Source: Thioalkalivibrio sp. (lineage in GTDB: Bacteria; Pseudomonadota; Gammaproteobacteria; SpSt-1174). From it: a DNA stretch of 36,872 bases. A program made the translations under genes and the position numbers. Numbering within the stretch: position 1 is the first letter of the stretch; each line of letters begins with the position of its first letter. The stretch lies in contig DSBO01000125.1 in NCBI GenBank assembly GCA_011046015.1, positions 1-36,872 on the forward strand, read 5' to 3'. The notes under the pieces are model-generated. The model saw nothing but the letters and a program-made list of their open reading frames with translations. It was not told where the DNA came from and did no database searches. Positions 1-7,691 of this stretch are shown piece after piece.

Positions 1-80
1 CCCAAACACCCAAACACCCAAACACCCAAACACCCAAACACCCAAACACCCAAACACCCAAACACCCAAACGCCCGAACG
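1..80. repeat. Octamer tandem repeat (CCCAAACA)n
   Basis: Eight perfect head-to-tail copies of CCCAAACA fill bases 1-64. Two decayed copies, CCCAAACG and CCCGAACG, follow, and then ordinary sequence. The array begins at the window edge, so its full length is unknown. It lies downstream of the hit gene, which reads leftward into it. Arrays like this change length by replication slippage. No function can be read from it. Confidence 0.95.
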
Positions 81-110
81 CCCTTACAACGGTTCACGTA
101 CCACGTCTGA

Positions 111-455
111 CTAACCCGGCGGCCACCCCAGCGATCGTCCGCCCAGCACGTGCAGGTGCACGTGAAACACGCTCTGCCCTGCACCGGCGCCGCAGTTCAT
201 CACGGTGCGGTAGCCGCTCTCCGCGATGCCGTCGACCTCCGCCACCTGCTGCGCACCGAGGAAGAGCTTGCCCATCAGCGTCGCATCGTCCTGCTCGGCG
301 TGATGAAGCGTCTCGATGTGCTTGCGCGGAATGACCAGCACGTGGGTCGGCGCCTGCGGGTTCAGATCACGAAAGGCGATGACGTCGTCGTCCTGATACA
401 CCACCTCCGCCGGAATCTCGCCGGCCGCGATACGGCAAAAGATGCAATCGGACAT
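111..455 (-). CDS. hinT: HIT family (histidine triad) purine nucleotide phosphoramidase, HinT-like
   Basis: Small cytosolic nucleotide hydrolase of the HinT branch, whose members cleave AMP-amine phosphoramidates such as AMP-lysine. The 114-residue product opens with CIFCRIAAGEIPAEVVYQDD, the typical HinT N-terminus with a CxxC, and ends with the histidine triad HVHLHV followed by LGGR. The ORF track starts 14 codons earlier. I chose the ATG at 455 because AAGGAG lies five bases upstream and because the family begins with MSDCIFC-like sequence. The gene is last in the leftward recR direction but is separated from recR by a palindromic repeat element, so it may have its own promoter. The family call is firm; the physiological substrate is unknown. 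Confidence 0.93.
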   Translation of the reverse strand: MSDCIFCRIAAGEIPAEVVYQDDDVIAFRDLNPQAPTHVLVIPRKHIETLHHAEQDDATLMGKLFLGAQQVAEVDGIAESGYRTVMNCGAGAGQSVFHVHLHVLGGRSLGWPPG

Positions 456-483
456 AGCTACTCCTTCATTCATCGTGTTTTTC

Positions 484-540
484 GCCACAGAGGGCACAGA
501 GCATAAAAGCCACCTCGATCACCTCTGTGTCCTCTGTGGC
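484..540. repeat. Dispersed palindromic repeat, CACAGAG type, copy 1
   Basis: Left arm GCCACAGAGGGCACAGAG (484-501) and right arm CTCTGTGTCCTCTGTGGC (523-540) are inverted repeats of 18 bp with one mismatch around a 21-base loop. A second copy with perfect arms lies at 20170-20241. Both share the right shoulder CTCGA(A)TCACCTCTGTG, so this is one repeat family and not a chance hairpin. It sits between recR and hinT and could fold in the transcript as a processing site or terminator. Confidence 0.85.
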
Positions 541-566
541 AAACAAAGCCTTCGCAACAGGCCCTC

Positions 567-1163
567 TCAGTATTGTTTTCTGCCCTGAAAGGCATGCGAC
601 AGGGTCTGGCTGTCGGCGTACTCGAGTTCGCCGCCGATGGGAATGCCGTGCGCGAGCCGGGTGGTGGAGATACCGCGCTCGGCGGCCAGCTCGCTGATGT
701 AGTGCGCGGTCACCTCGCCTTCCACGGTAGGGTTGGTGGCGAGGATCACTTCCTGCACCTCGCCCTCGTCGAAACGGCGCTCGAGTTCGTCCAGACCGAG
801 TTCTTCGGGGCCAATGCCGTCGAGCGGCGAGAGGTGCCCCATGAGCACGAAGTACAGGCCGCGGTACACCGACGCCTGCTCGATGGCGAGCACGTCAGCC
901 GGCGTCTCGACGATGCACAGCTGCTCGCCCTGCCGAGCCGGGTTGGCGCAGATGCGGCAGACCTCCAGCTCGGTGAGCGTGCGGCAACGCTTGCAGTGGC
1001 CGATCTTCTCCACCGCCTCGCGCAGGGCATCGGCCAGGCGCAGGGCGCCGTCGCGCTCGCGCTCGAGCAGGTACAGCGCCATGCGCTGCGCCGACTTCGG
1101 GCCGACCCCCGGCAGGATCTTCAGGGTGTCGACCAGGTTCTGCAGTACGGAGCGTTCCGACAT
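567..1163 (-). CDS. recR: Recombination mediator RecR
   Basis: RecR works with RecF and RecO to load RecA onto gapped, SSB-coated DNA. The 198-residue product has the family's usual length and domain order: N-terminal helix-hairpin-helix ([20 protein letters not shown]), a C4 zinc finger ([16 protein letters not shown]), then a Toprim domain ([15 protein letters not shown]) and the C-terminal [20 protein letters not shown] segment. The start is 10 bases from the ybaB stop, so it is cotranscribed with dnaX and ybaB, the classic proteobacterial order. No strong Shine-Dalgarno precedes the ATG, which suggests translation tied to ybaB. Confidence 0.97.
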   Translation of the reverse strand: MSERSVLQNLVDTLKILPGVGPKSAQRMALYLLERERDGALRLADALREAVEKIGHCKRCRTLTELEVCRICANPARQGEQLCIVETPADVLAIEQASVYRGLYFVLMGHLSPLDGIGPEELGLDELERRFDEGEVQEVILATNPTVEGEVTAHYISELAAERGISTTRLAHGIPIGGELEYADSQTLSHAFQGRKQY

Positions 1164-1173
1164 GCGACCGCGA

Positions 1174-1497
1174 TCAGAACGGCAGCTTCATGCCGCCCGG
1201 CAGGTTCATGCCGGCGGTGATGCCCGACATGCGCTCGCTGGTCTCGCGATCCACCTTGTGCACGGCATCGTTGGTGGCCGCCGCGATCAGGTCTTCGAGC
1301 ATTTCACGGTCATCGCCCATCAGGCTATCGTCGATCTCGACGCGGCGCACCTCGTGCTTGCCGGTCATGGTGACCTTGACCATGCCACCGCCGGACTCGC
1401 CCGTGACTTCCATCGCGGCGATTTCTTCCTGCGCCTTCTGCATGTCGGCCTGCATCTTCTGGGCCTGCTTCATCAGGTTGCCAATTCCGCCTTTCAT
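1174..1497 (-). CDS. ybaB: YbaB/EbfC family nucleoid-associated protein
   Basis: A small dimeric DNA-binding protein of the YbaB/EbfC family, which is found between dnaX and recR in most proteobacteria. The 107-residue product begins [20 protein letters not shown], an amphipathic helix rich in Met and Gln that forms the tweezer-like dimer arms. The central strand ([19 protein letters not shown]) and the C-terminal [16 protein letters not shown] are typical. GGTGAGAG upstream of the ATG is a plausible ribosome site. It lies 13 bases after dnaX and 10 bases before recR, so it is one transcript. Confidence 0.96.
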   Translation of the reverse strand: MKGGIGNLMKQAQKMQADMQKAQEEIAAMEVTGESGGGMVKVTMTGKHEVRRVEIDDSLMGDDREMLEDLIAAATNDAVHKVDRETSERMSGITAGMNLPGGMKLPF

Positions 1498-1510
1498 CGT
1501 CTCTCACCTA

Positions 1511-3286
1511 TCATTTACTGGTCAGGGGTTTTACCGATCCCGGGATCAGTTCGGCACCGAAGGTCTCTCTCAGCGCCCGAGCCACGGAATCCTCGGCTAT
1601 AGACTGTTCCGCCGCCTGCTGCCGTTCGGCCACGCCGCGTTCCACGGCCTGTGCGGGGGTGTCCTCGACGTGGTCGACGATCTCGATGACGAGCTTCAAC
1701 GGCTCGCCAAAGTGATCCGACAACGCCTTCTCGATACGTTCCTCCACACTCCGGGTGCGCAGGCTCTCCTGTGCCCGCGCGAGCATCAGGGTGACGCGAC
1801 CGCCCTCGATGGCCTTGAGCGAGCAGTTCGTGGCCAGCGACCGGGCCATGGCCCGCAGGCCGAGCTGGTTCACCAGTGTGTGCCAGTTGATGTCGCTGAC
1901 ATCCCGGGCGGATGCCGCCTCGGCCACCGCGGTGGGCTGTGCCGCCATGGGCGCCGCCGGGGCTTCGACCACCGGAGTCGCCGGCACCGGCCGGGCGGCG
2001 GGAGACGGGTCGGGCGCCGGCGGGGTTGTCGGGGCCGGCGGCCTCAGCGCAGGGCCGGATTCAATCGTTTTTTTTTGCGCCGGGCGCGCGGCGCTGACCG
2101 CGGCCAGGGCCTCGTCGCGGGCGTTCGCCGTCTCGCCGGACGGGGCCGCCGGGGCCGCATCTGCGCGTGGACTCGCCCCGCCACCGGCTGCCGCTGACGC
2201 CTCCACGGGACGGAAGGCCTGCATGCGCAGCAACACCATCTCGAACCCGGCCTGCGGGTTCGGGTTGAGCGGCAGGTCGCGCCGGCCCAGCAGCGCGATC
2301 TGGTAGTAGAGCTGCACGTCTTCCGGCGAGAGGCGCTCGGCCAGCGCGCAGATGCGCGCGGCATCGGATTCGACGCTGTCCACCGCCTCCGGCACGATCT
2401 GGGCGAGCGCCACCTGGTGCAGCAGGGCAATCAGGTCATCCAGCACGCCCTCGAAATCCGGCGCCTGCTCGGCCACCCGCGCCACGGCGTCGATGAGGCC
2501 GCGGCCCTCGCCGGCCGCCACGGCATCGAGCAGTCCGAAGACGTGCTCGCGCGAGATCCCGCCGAGCATGTCGCGCACCTCGGCGTCGGTCACCGCCCCG
2601 CCGCCGAAGGCGATGGCCTGGTCCAGCAGGCTCAGCGCATCGCGCATGGAGCCGTCGGCCGCCACCGCGATCTGGTCGAGCGCGGCGGCATCGGCACGGA
2701 TGCCCTCCTGCTCGAGGATGTGTGTGAGGTGGCCGGAGATCATGGTGGCCGGCATGCGCTTCAGGCTGAACTGCAGGCAGCGCGAGAGGATGGTCACGGG
2801 CAGCTTCTGCGGGTCGGTGGTCGCCAGCAGGAACTTCACGTGTGGCGGCGGCTCTTCCAGGGTCTTCAGCAGGGCGTTGAAGCTGTGCCCCGAGAGCATG
2901 TGCACCTCGTCAATGAGGTAGACCTTGAAGCGCCCGCGGGTGGGGGCGTACTGCACGTTGTCCAGCAGCTCGCGGGTGTCCTCCACCTTGGTGCGCGAGG
3001 CGGCATCCACCTCGATGAGATCGACGAAACGGCCCTCGTCGATCTCGCGGCAGGCGGCGCACTCGCCGCAGGGCCGGGCCGTGATGCCCGTCTCGCAGTT
3101 CAGGCACTTGGCGAGGATGCGCGCCACGGTGGTCTTGCCCACCCCACGCGTCCCGGTGAACAGGTAGGCGTGATGCAGGCGATCCTCTTCCAGCGCGTTG
3201 ACCAGCGCACGCAGCACGTGGGTCTGCCCCACCATCTGCTCGAAATTACGCGGGCGCCACTTGCGCGCAAGGACTTGATAACTCAT
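1511..3286 (-). CDS. dnaX: DNA polymerase III subunit tau/gamma (clamp-loader ATPase)
   Basis: The clamp-loader ATPase that opens the beta clamp; the full-length tau form also binds the polymerase core and DnaB. The 591-residue product shows Walker A (GTRGVGKTT), a zinc module (CLNCETGITARPCGECAAC), Walker B (LIDEVHML) and the SRC arginine-finger motif (ILSRCLQF). A linker rich in Ala and Pro (about residues 375-475) follows, then a C-terminal tau domain. I start at MSYQVLARKWRP (3286) rather than the upstream in-frame codon at 3328, because the family begins here. The linker carries a run of nine A residues in the coding strand (codons 404-407) that looks built for gamma production by slippage; see the separate entry. 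Confidence 0.97.
   Translation of the reverse strand: MSYQVLARKWRPRNFEQMVGQTHVLRALVNALEEDRLHHAYLFTGTRGVGKTTVARILAKCLNCETGITARPCGECAACREIDEGRFVDLIEVDAASRTKVEDTRELLDNVQYAPTRGRFKVYLIDEVHMLSGHSFNALLKTLEEPPPHVKFLLATTDPQKLPVTILSRCLQFSLKRMPATMISGHLTHILEQEGIRADAAALDQIAVAADGSMRDALSLLDQAIAFGGGAVTDAEVRDMLGGISREHVFGLLDAVAAGEGRGLIDAVARVAEQAPDFEGVLDDLIALLHQVALAQIVPEAVDSVESDAARICALAERLSPEDVQLYYQIALLGRRDLPLNPNPQAGFEMVLLRMQAFRPVEASAAAGGGASPRADAAPAAPSGETANARDEALAAVSAARPAQKKTIESGPALRPPAPTTPPAPDPSPAARPVPATPVVEAPAAPMAAQPTAVAEAASARDVSDINWHTLVNQLGLRAMARSLATNCSLKAIEGGRVTLMLARAQESLRTRSVEERIEKALSDHFGEPLKLVIEIVDHVEDTPAQAVERGVAERQQAAEQSIAEDSVARALRETFGAELIPGSVKPLTSK
2044..2080 (-). promoter_or_regulatory. A9 slippery tract in dnaX with close stops in both other frames
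   Basis: The coding strand reads GCG CAA AAA AAA ACG ATT GA at codon 403 onward, with nine A residues at 2076-2068. A -1 shift gives AAC GAT TGA, which stops after two codons (about 408 residues). A +1 shift, or loss of two bases, gives CGA TTG AAT CCG GCC CTG CGC TGA, which stops after seven codons (about 413 residues). Either product would keep the ATPase and oligomerisation domains and lack the tau domain. E. coli makes gamma by ribosomal frameshifting on an A-rich site, and Thermus thermophilus by transcriptional slippage on an A9 run. Which mechanism works here cannot be told from sequence. Confidence 0.7.
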
Positions 3287-3326
3287 GAGGAATTCAGGGC
3301 GAACCGGTTGGCCTACGGAGGCCCAC

Positions 3327-3332
3327 ACTATA
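3327..3332 (-). promoter_or_regulatory. Possible extended -10 promoter for dnaX-ybaB-recR
   Basis: On the minus strand the sequence is TGATATAGT, an extended -10 element (TGn plus TATAGT, five of six bases matching the consensus) about 40 bases before the dnaX ATG. No good -35 is visible at 16-18 bases, which is common for extended -10 promoters. It lies downstream of the bidirectional terminator at 3375-3399, as a new transcription start should. Confidence 0.45.
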
Positions 3333-3374
3333 TCAGAGAGTGGCCGCGAGCCGCACCAGCCGGACGGGCAAAAG

Positions 3375-3399
3375 AAAAGGCCGGACAGGCCGGCCTTTT
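3375..3399. terminator. Bidirectional intrinsic terminator
   Basis: AAAAGGCCGG ACAGG CCGGCCTTTT-type hairpin: a GC-rich 6-bp stem (GGCCGG/CCGGCC) with a 5-base loop, flanked by four A on one side and four T on the other. The flanks can pair or act as the U-run in either direction. It ends the leftward DUF4168 gene and insulates dnaX from it. Confidence 0.8.
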
Positions 3400-3423
3400 C
3401 GGTGCGCGCAGTGCCGCCAGGGC

Positions 3424-3810
3424 TTACTGCAGCTTGCTTTCCACCTTCTCGCGCAGCGCCGGATCCTGGTCCAGGGCCTGCACCACGTTGTTGTACTCCG
3501 GCACGCTCAGGCCGCTCTCTTCAACGGCGCTGACCATCTTCTGCTGGGTCTCCTGCTGCAGGGCAGCCGCCTCTTCCTGGCTGCTCACCTGCTCCAGCTC
3601 GGTGGCGAATTCCTGCTGCAGCTCCTGAATGTCCGCATAGGCGACGACAAATTTCTCCAGCGTGGCGTCATCCACGTTGGTGGCCGCACCCTGCTGCATG
3701 CCAGCCGGCGGCTGCGACTGCGCACCCGGCTGGGCCATGGCGGCCCAGGGCGAAAGCACCAGGGCGGTACCGAAGGCGGCGGCGATCAGCGTGTGTTTGA
3801 CGTGGTTCAT
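3424..3810 (-). CDS. Secreted DUF4168 domain protein
   Basis: A 128-residue exported protein. Residues 1-26 form a signal peptide with a basic start, a hydrophobic stretch (LIAAAFGTALVLSPWAAMA) and an AxA cleavage site (AMAQP). The mature part is rich in Gln and Glu and is predicted helical. It has the DUF4168 pattern LEKFVVAYADIQELQQEF near its start and QALDQDPALREKVESKL at its end. The start is well supported by AAGGAGG seven bases upstream. The gene stands alone between two terminator or hairpin structures. DUF4168 proteins have no established function; similar ones are periplasmic and small. The family call is good and the role is unknown. Confidence 0.85.
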   Translation of the reverse strand: MNHVKHTLIAAAFGTALVLSPWAAMAQPGAQSQPPAGMQQGAATNVDDATLEKFVVAYADIQELQQEFATELEQVSSQEEAAALQQETQQKMVSAVEESGLSVPEYNNVVQALDQDPALREKVESKLQ

Positions 3811-3948
3811 GTGTCCTCCTTTGCTGCTTCAAGTTGAATGCACCGAAGCAGGGAGCAAGGGCTGTGCCAGACAGCCCTGAACCGCGGCACCATGCGGTCG
3901 CGGGCCCGTAATACCCGCCACACTCCCGCCGACAGCCGCCGGATGCCT

Positions 3949-3980
3949 GGGTCAGATTGGCACATGTGGCAGCCTGACCC
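3949..3980. repeat. 32-bp imperfect palindrome downstream of the response regulator
   Basis: GGGTCAG at 3949-3955 is mirrored by CTGACCC at 3974-3980, and the centre CACATGTG is itself a perfect palindrome. Of the 32 bases, 26 lie in symmetric pairs. It begins eight bases beyond the stop of the leftward sigma-54 regulator gene. It could be a dyad operator or a transcript hairpin; no T-run follows, so it is not a standard terminator. Confidence 0.6.
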
Positions 3981-3987
3981 GGCCGAC

Positions 3988-5391
3988 TCAGCCGCCCCCC
4001 TCCTCCAGATAGCGGTACAGCGTGCGTCGGCCGATACCGAGTACCTGCGCCGCACGGCGCTTGTTGTTGTTCATCCGCTCCAGTACATGGCGTACATAGC
4101 GCTGCTCGACCTCTCGCAGCGGCGGCAGCTGGCCGGCCGGAACCAGCACCGGCGGGCCCTCGCCCGGCGCGGCTGGCACCGCGACGCCCTGGCGCTTCGC
4201 GCCCTCGCGGATACGGGCCGGCAGGTCCGCCACGCCGATCTCCGTGCCGCGGCAGAAGGCCACGGCACGCTCGATGGCATTGGACAGCTCGCGCACGTTG
4301 CCGGGAAAGTCATAGGCCCGCAGACACTCGATCGCCTCCAGGGTGATGCCGCGCACCGGGCTGTGGCTCGCGCCGGCGAAACGCGCGACGAAATGTGCCG
4401 CCAGCAGGTCGATGTCGTCCTCCCGCTCGCGCAGCGGCGGGACGCTGAGGGCAAAGGTCTCCAGGCGGTAGAACAGGTCGGCACGAAAACTGCCGGCGTC
4501 GATGTCGGCCTCCAGGTCGCGGTTGGTGGCCGCAATGATCCGCACGTCCACCCGGCGCTCCCGGTTCTCGCCCACCGGACGCATGCGGCCATCCTGCAGG
4601 ATACGCAACAGCTTGGACTGCATCTCCGGCGGCATCTCCCCCACCTCGTCGAGCAGCAGCGTGCCGCCCTCGGCCTCGGCGAACAGCCCCTTGCGGGCGC
4701 GCTGGGCACCGGTGAAAGCCCCGGCGCTGTGGCCGAACAGCTCGCTCTCCAGGAGCTCGGCCGGAATGCCGGCGCAGTTCATGGCCACGAACGGCCCGTC
4801 GCGGCGGTCGGACTCGGCGTGCAGCGCACGGGCCACCAGTTCCTTGCCCACCCCGCTCTCGCCCAACACGAGCACCGGGCCGTTGGCGCCCGCGATGCGG
4901 CGAATCTGCTCGAACAGCTCGCGCATGACGGGGCTGCGGCCCAGCAGGCCATGAAAGTCGCCGTTTCCCAGCATGTCGCGGTAACGCGCCAGCTCCCGGC
5001 GCAGCTCGCGCCGCTCCAGCGTGCGGGCCACCGCCAGCCGCAGATGATCGAGCTGCAGCGGCTTGGTGAGGAAGTCGTCCGCCCCCTGTTTCAGCGCCTC
5101 CACCGCCTGCTCCACCGTGCCGAAGGCCGTGATGATGATGAAGCCGGGCGGCAGCGGCTGTTGCCGCGCGCTGGCCAGCAGCTGCAGGCCGTCCTCGCCT
5201 GGCAGGCGCAGGTCGCTGATCACCAGTGCCGGGGTCTCGGTGCGCAGCCGTTCACGCGCGCTCGGCACGTCGGCCGCCTCGATCACCGTGTGACCGGCGT
5301 CCTCCAGCTCCTCGCGAATCAGCTCGCGCAGGCCGGCATCGTCCTCCACCAGCAGGATGGTTGCGGGGTGATCATGCGTCATGGGATGCAT
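3988..5391 (-). CDS. Sigma-54-dependent response regulator (NtrC/AtoC/ZraR type)
   Basis: Activator of sigma-54 promoters, phosphorylated by the kinase encoded just upstream. The 467-residue product has a receiver domain at about residues 10-125 (phosphoacceptor Asp in LVISDLRLPGEDG; Lys in DFLTKPLQ). An AAA+ domain follows at about 150-370 with Walker A (GESGVGKE), the sigma-54 contact loop GAFTGA, and Walker B (GTLLLDEVGEMP). A Fis-type helix-turn-helix ends the protein (NNKRRAAQVLGIGRRTLYRYL). The start at 5391 or the ATG at 5382 are both possible; both overlap the kinase stop. Its targets are not evident in the window. Confidence 0.95.
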   Translation of the reverse strand: MHPMTHDHPATILLVEDDAGLRELIREELEDAGHTVIEAADVPSARERLRTETPALVISDLRLPGEDGLQLLASARQQPLPPGFIIITAFGTVEQAVEALKQGADDFLTKPLQLDHLRLAVARTLERRELRRELARYRDMLGNGDFHGLLGRSPVMRELFEQIRRIAGANGPVLVLGESGVGKELVARALHAESDRRDGPFVAMNCAGIPAELLESELFGHSAGAFTGAQRARKGLFAEAEGGTLLLDEVGEMPPEMQSKLLRILQDGRMRPVGENRERRVDVRIIAATNRDLEADIDAGSFRADLFYRLETFALSVPPLREREDDIDLLAAHFVARFAGASHSPVRGITLEAIECLRAYDFPGNVRELSNAIERAVAFCRGTEIGVADLPARIREGAKRQGVAVPAAPGEGPPVLVPAGQLPPLREVEQRYVRHVLERMNNNKRRAAQVLGIGRRTLYRYLEEGGG

Positions 5392-6868
5392 CCTGCTCGT
5401 CTATCTTCGGCTCCAGGGGTAGCCACAGGCAGAACCGGGCGCCGCCAAGGTCACTGGCCAGCACCTCGATCTCGCCGCCGTGGTCGCGGGCCGCCGCATG
5501 GGCCACAGCCAGCCCGAGGCCCGTGCCCTCGCCCACCGGCTTGGTGGTAAAGAAGGGCTCGAACAGGTGATCGCGCAGCTCCGGGGCCACCCCGGACCCG
5601 TCGTCATCGACCTGGTAACAGAGGCGCCCGCCGTCCACGCGCCAGCTCACGCGCACCTGGCCGGCGGCGGCTTGCAGGGCATTGCCCACCAGGTTGCGAA
5701 GAGCCTGCTCCAGCCGCATGGCGTCCACGTCGATGGTCGGCGTGGACGCCGCCTCGTCCAGCCACAGCGCCACCCCGCGGGTACGCGCCTGCTCGCGCAG
5801 CGGCTCGAGCACGGCCCGCAGCGGGCGGTCGGCCGGCATGGCCCGCAGACGCAGGGGGTTGCTGCGTCCGAAATCCAGTAGCTGACGGATGATGCGCTGC
5901 ATCCGGTCGGCCTCCCGACGGATGGCCTTGATGGCGGCAACGGCCGGCTCGGGGAGGTCGTCGCGACGCAGCAGGCGTTGGGCCTTGCCATCGACGGTGC
6001 TCAGCGGGCTGCCCAGTTCATGCGCCACGCCGCCGGCCAGCTGGCCGAGCGCGGCCATCTTTTCCGAGCGGTGCAGGCGCTCGCCCAGGGCCTGCAATTC
6101 CCCGCGCGAGCGCTCGATGGCATCGAGCATCTGGTTCACCGCCAGCGCCAGCGCCAGCACGCGGAACTCCCGCGCGCCCTGCGCGTCCAGCCGGTGGGCG
6201 AGGTTGCCCTCGCCCACGCGGCGCAGGCCACCCTCGATGCGACGCATGTGCCGGCCCACCGCCCAGCGGTGGCCCAGCAGGAAGATGAACACCAGCCCAA
6301 AGCCGGTGGCCGCCACGACCGTCAAGGTATGCAGGCGCACCTGGTGGACGTAGCCGTCGAAGTCGCTGCCCTTGCGCGTCACCTGTAACAGCCCGGAGAT
6401 GCGGCCACCGGCATCGGTCAGGGGCACGAAGTAGGAGAACACCTCCTCGCCCCCCACGCGTCCGAACTCGCCCTGCCGCTCGCCGCTGTCGGCCAGCATC
6501 GCGACGCGATCGCTGGCCATGGTGGCGTTCAGCCCCCCGCTGGCAGCGATCTCGCGGCCGTCGCTGTCATAGACGAACACCCCGTACACGCGGTCGATGC
6601 TGAAGGCCGATTCCAGGGCCTGCTGTACGGTTCGCTCATAGCCGCGCTCCAGGGCATGGCTCACCGGCAGGCGAATGGCCCGCGCGACCAGCTCGATGTC
6701 CTTCTGCATGCGTGCCTGGGTCAGGGACTCGAGATAGGTAACGCTGTACCAGCCGGTGAGTGCGGTAGCGGCCAGCAGGGGCAGCACCACGACGGCGAAC
6801 AGGGTAGCCGCAAGCGACGGGGCGTGCCCCGCCCACAGCGGCGCCAGAAATGATCTCAATTGGCGCAT
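5372..6868 (-). CDS. Membrane sensor histidine kinase
   Basis: Partner kinase of the adjacent sigma-54 regulator; the two genes overlap by about 20 bases. The 498-residue product has TM1 at about residues 17-42 (LAATLFAVVVLPLLAATAL), a periplasmic sensing segment of about 130 residues that includes a PAS/CACHE-like stretch (VYGVFVYDSDGREIAASGG), TM2 near 178-200, and a HAMP linker. The H-box is AALGQLAGGVAHELGSPLS. The ATPase domain carries an N-box (LRNLVGNALQAA), G1 (DDDGSGVAPEL) and G2 (GEGTGLGLAVAHAA). The ligand cannot be read from sequence. The 192 bases upstream separate it from a divergent secreted-protein gene. Confidence 0.94.
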   Translation of the reverse strand: MRQLRSFLAPLWAGHAPSLAATLFAVVVLPLLAATALTGWYSVTYLESLTQARMQKDIELVARAIRLPVSHALERGYERTVQQALESAFSIDRVYGVFVYDSDGREIAASGGLNATMASDRVAMLADSGERQGEFGRVGGEEVFSYFVPLTDAGGRISGLLQVTRKGSDFDGYVHQVRLHTLTVVAATGFGLVFIFLLGHRWAVGRHMRRIEGGLRRVGEGNLAHRLDAQGAREFRVLALALAVNQMLDAIERSRGELQALGERLHRSEKMAALGQLAGGVAHELGSPLSTVDGKAQRLLRRDDLPEPAVAAIKAIRREADRMQRIIRQLLDFGRSNPLRLRAMPADRPLRAVLEPLREQARTRGVALWLDEAASTPTIDVDAMRLEQALRNLVGNALQAAAGQVRVSWRVDGGRLCYQVDDDGSGVAPELRDHLFEPFFTTKPVGEGTGLGLAVAHAAARDHGGEIEVLASDLGGARFCLWLPLEPKIDEQDASHDA

Positions 6869-7060
6869 GAGTCAGAATGATACAATTTTTCGCCCCTCCT
6901 TACGAACCGGCCACCCTTCCCCACCGGCGCCGTAAACCCCACGCCCCGCATCACGACAACTGCCGTGCGGGTGAACTGGTACGGGATTTGCTGCGTACCG
7001 GGCATGGACAAACACGACCACAGCCATCGATTCCAGAGCAACGACCATGCCGGAGGCCCC

Positions 7061-7423
7061 ATGCGATACCTGATGCTCACGCTCCCCGCCCTGCTGTTCC
7101 TGAGCCTTGCCAGCGCGACGGCCGCCGGGCAGTGCCTCGAGGTCAAGGACCCGCGCATCGACCCGGATCGCACCGACACCGATTCGTCGGCCCTGGCCTG
7201 GGCGGCCCGCATCGAGAACACCTGCGACCGCGCCTACGACGCGGACATCACGGTGCACTTCACCAACGAGGAGGATGAATCCATCTATGAGGTGCGCAAG
7301 CTGATCACGGTGGAACGACGCGGCGCCACGGAAGCCGGCGCCCGGCAGTACCTGCCCGCCATCTACATGAGCGACATCACGGGCATCGACATCGACATCG
7401 AGGAACGCAAGCGCCCGTACTGA
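7061..7423 (+). CDS. Small secreted protein of unknown function
   Basis: A 120-residue exported protein. The ORF track begins 32 codons upstream, but GGAGG six bases before the ATG at 7061 and a clean signal peptide (MRYLMLTLPALLFLSLASATAAG) fix the start there. The mature part has two cysteines (GQCLEVKDP and IENTCDRAYDADITVHF) that could form one disulfide. It reads like a small beta-rich domain with a strongly acidic surface (FTNEEDESIYE). I do not recognise the family. It is transcribed away from the sensor kinase and ends 30 bases before the opposing SRP RNA gene, so the two converge. Confidence 0.8.
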   Translation: MRYLMLTLPALLFLSLASATAAGQCLEVKDPRIDPDRTDTDSSALAWAARIENTCDRAYDADITVHFTNEEDESIYEVRKLITVERRGATEAGARQYLPAIYMSDITGIDIDIEERKRPY

Positions 7424-7452
7424 GGCGGAAAAACGGAAGGGAAAAGGGTGGC

Positions 7453-7558
<106 letters not shown>

Positions 7559-7589
7559 ACCATTGAACGCGGGTGATAATGAGCGGCGC

Positions 7590-7619
7590 ATCATACCGGC
7601 TGCGGGGCGGCAGGGGCAA
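7590..7619 (-). promoter_or_regulatory. Likely sigma-70 promoter of ffs
   Basis: The minus strand has TTGCCC, an 18-base spacer and TATGAT. The predicted start near 7583 leaves a leader of about 25 nt before the paired 5' end of the SRP RNA, similar to the short precursor leader that RNase P removes in E. coli. Confidence 0.5.
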
Positions 7620-7691
7620 GCGGGCGGATCGGAGCGCGCCCTGCCACGGTGGCGCCTTGACGCTCGGACTGACCGGTCCTAAATTGAGCCC

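Noticed and set aside
2417-3628. 403-residue plus-strand ORF over dnaX
   Set aside because: Antisense shadow of dnaX with no start signal or recognisable motif.
3955-3975. Sigma-54-like promoter TTGGCACATGTGGCAG
   Set aside because: The GG and GC elements are eight bases apart instead of ten, so spacing is wrong; the stretch is explained by the 32-bp dyad.
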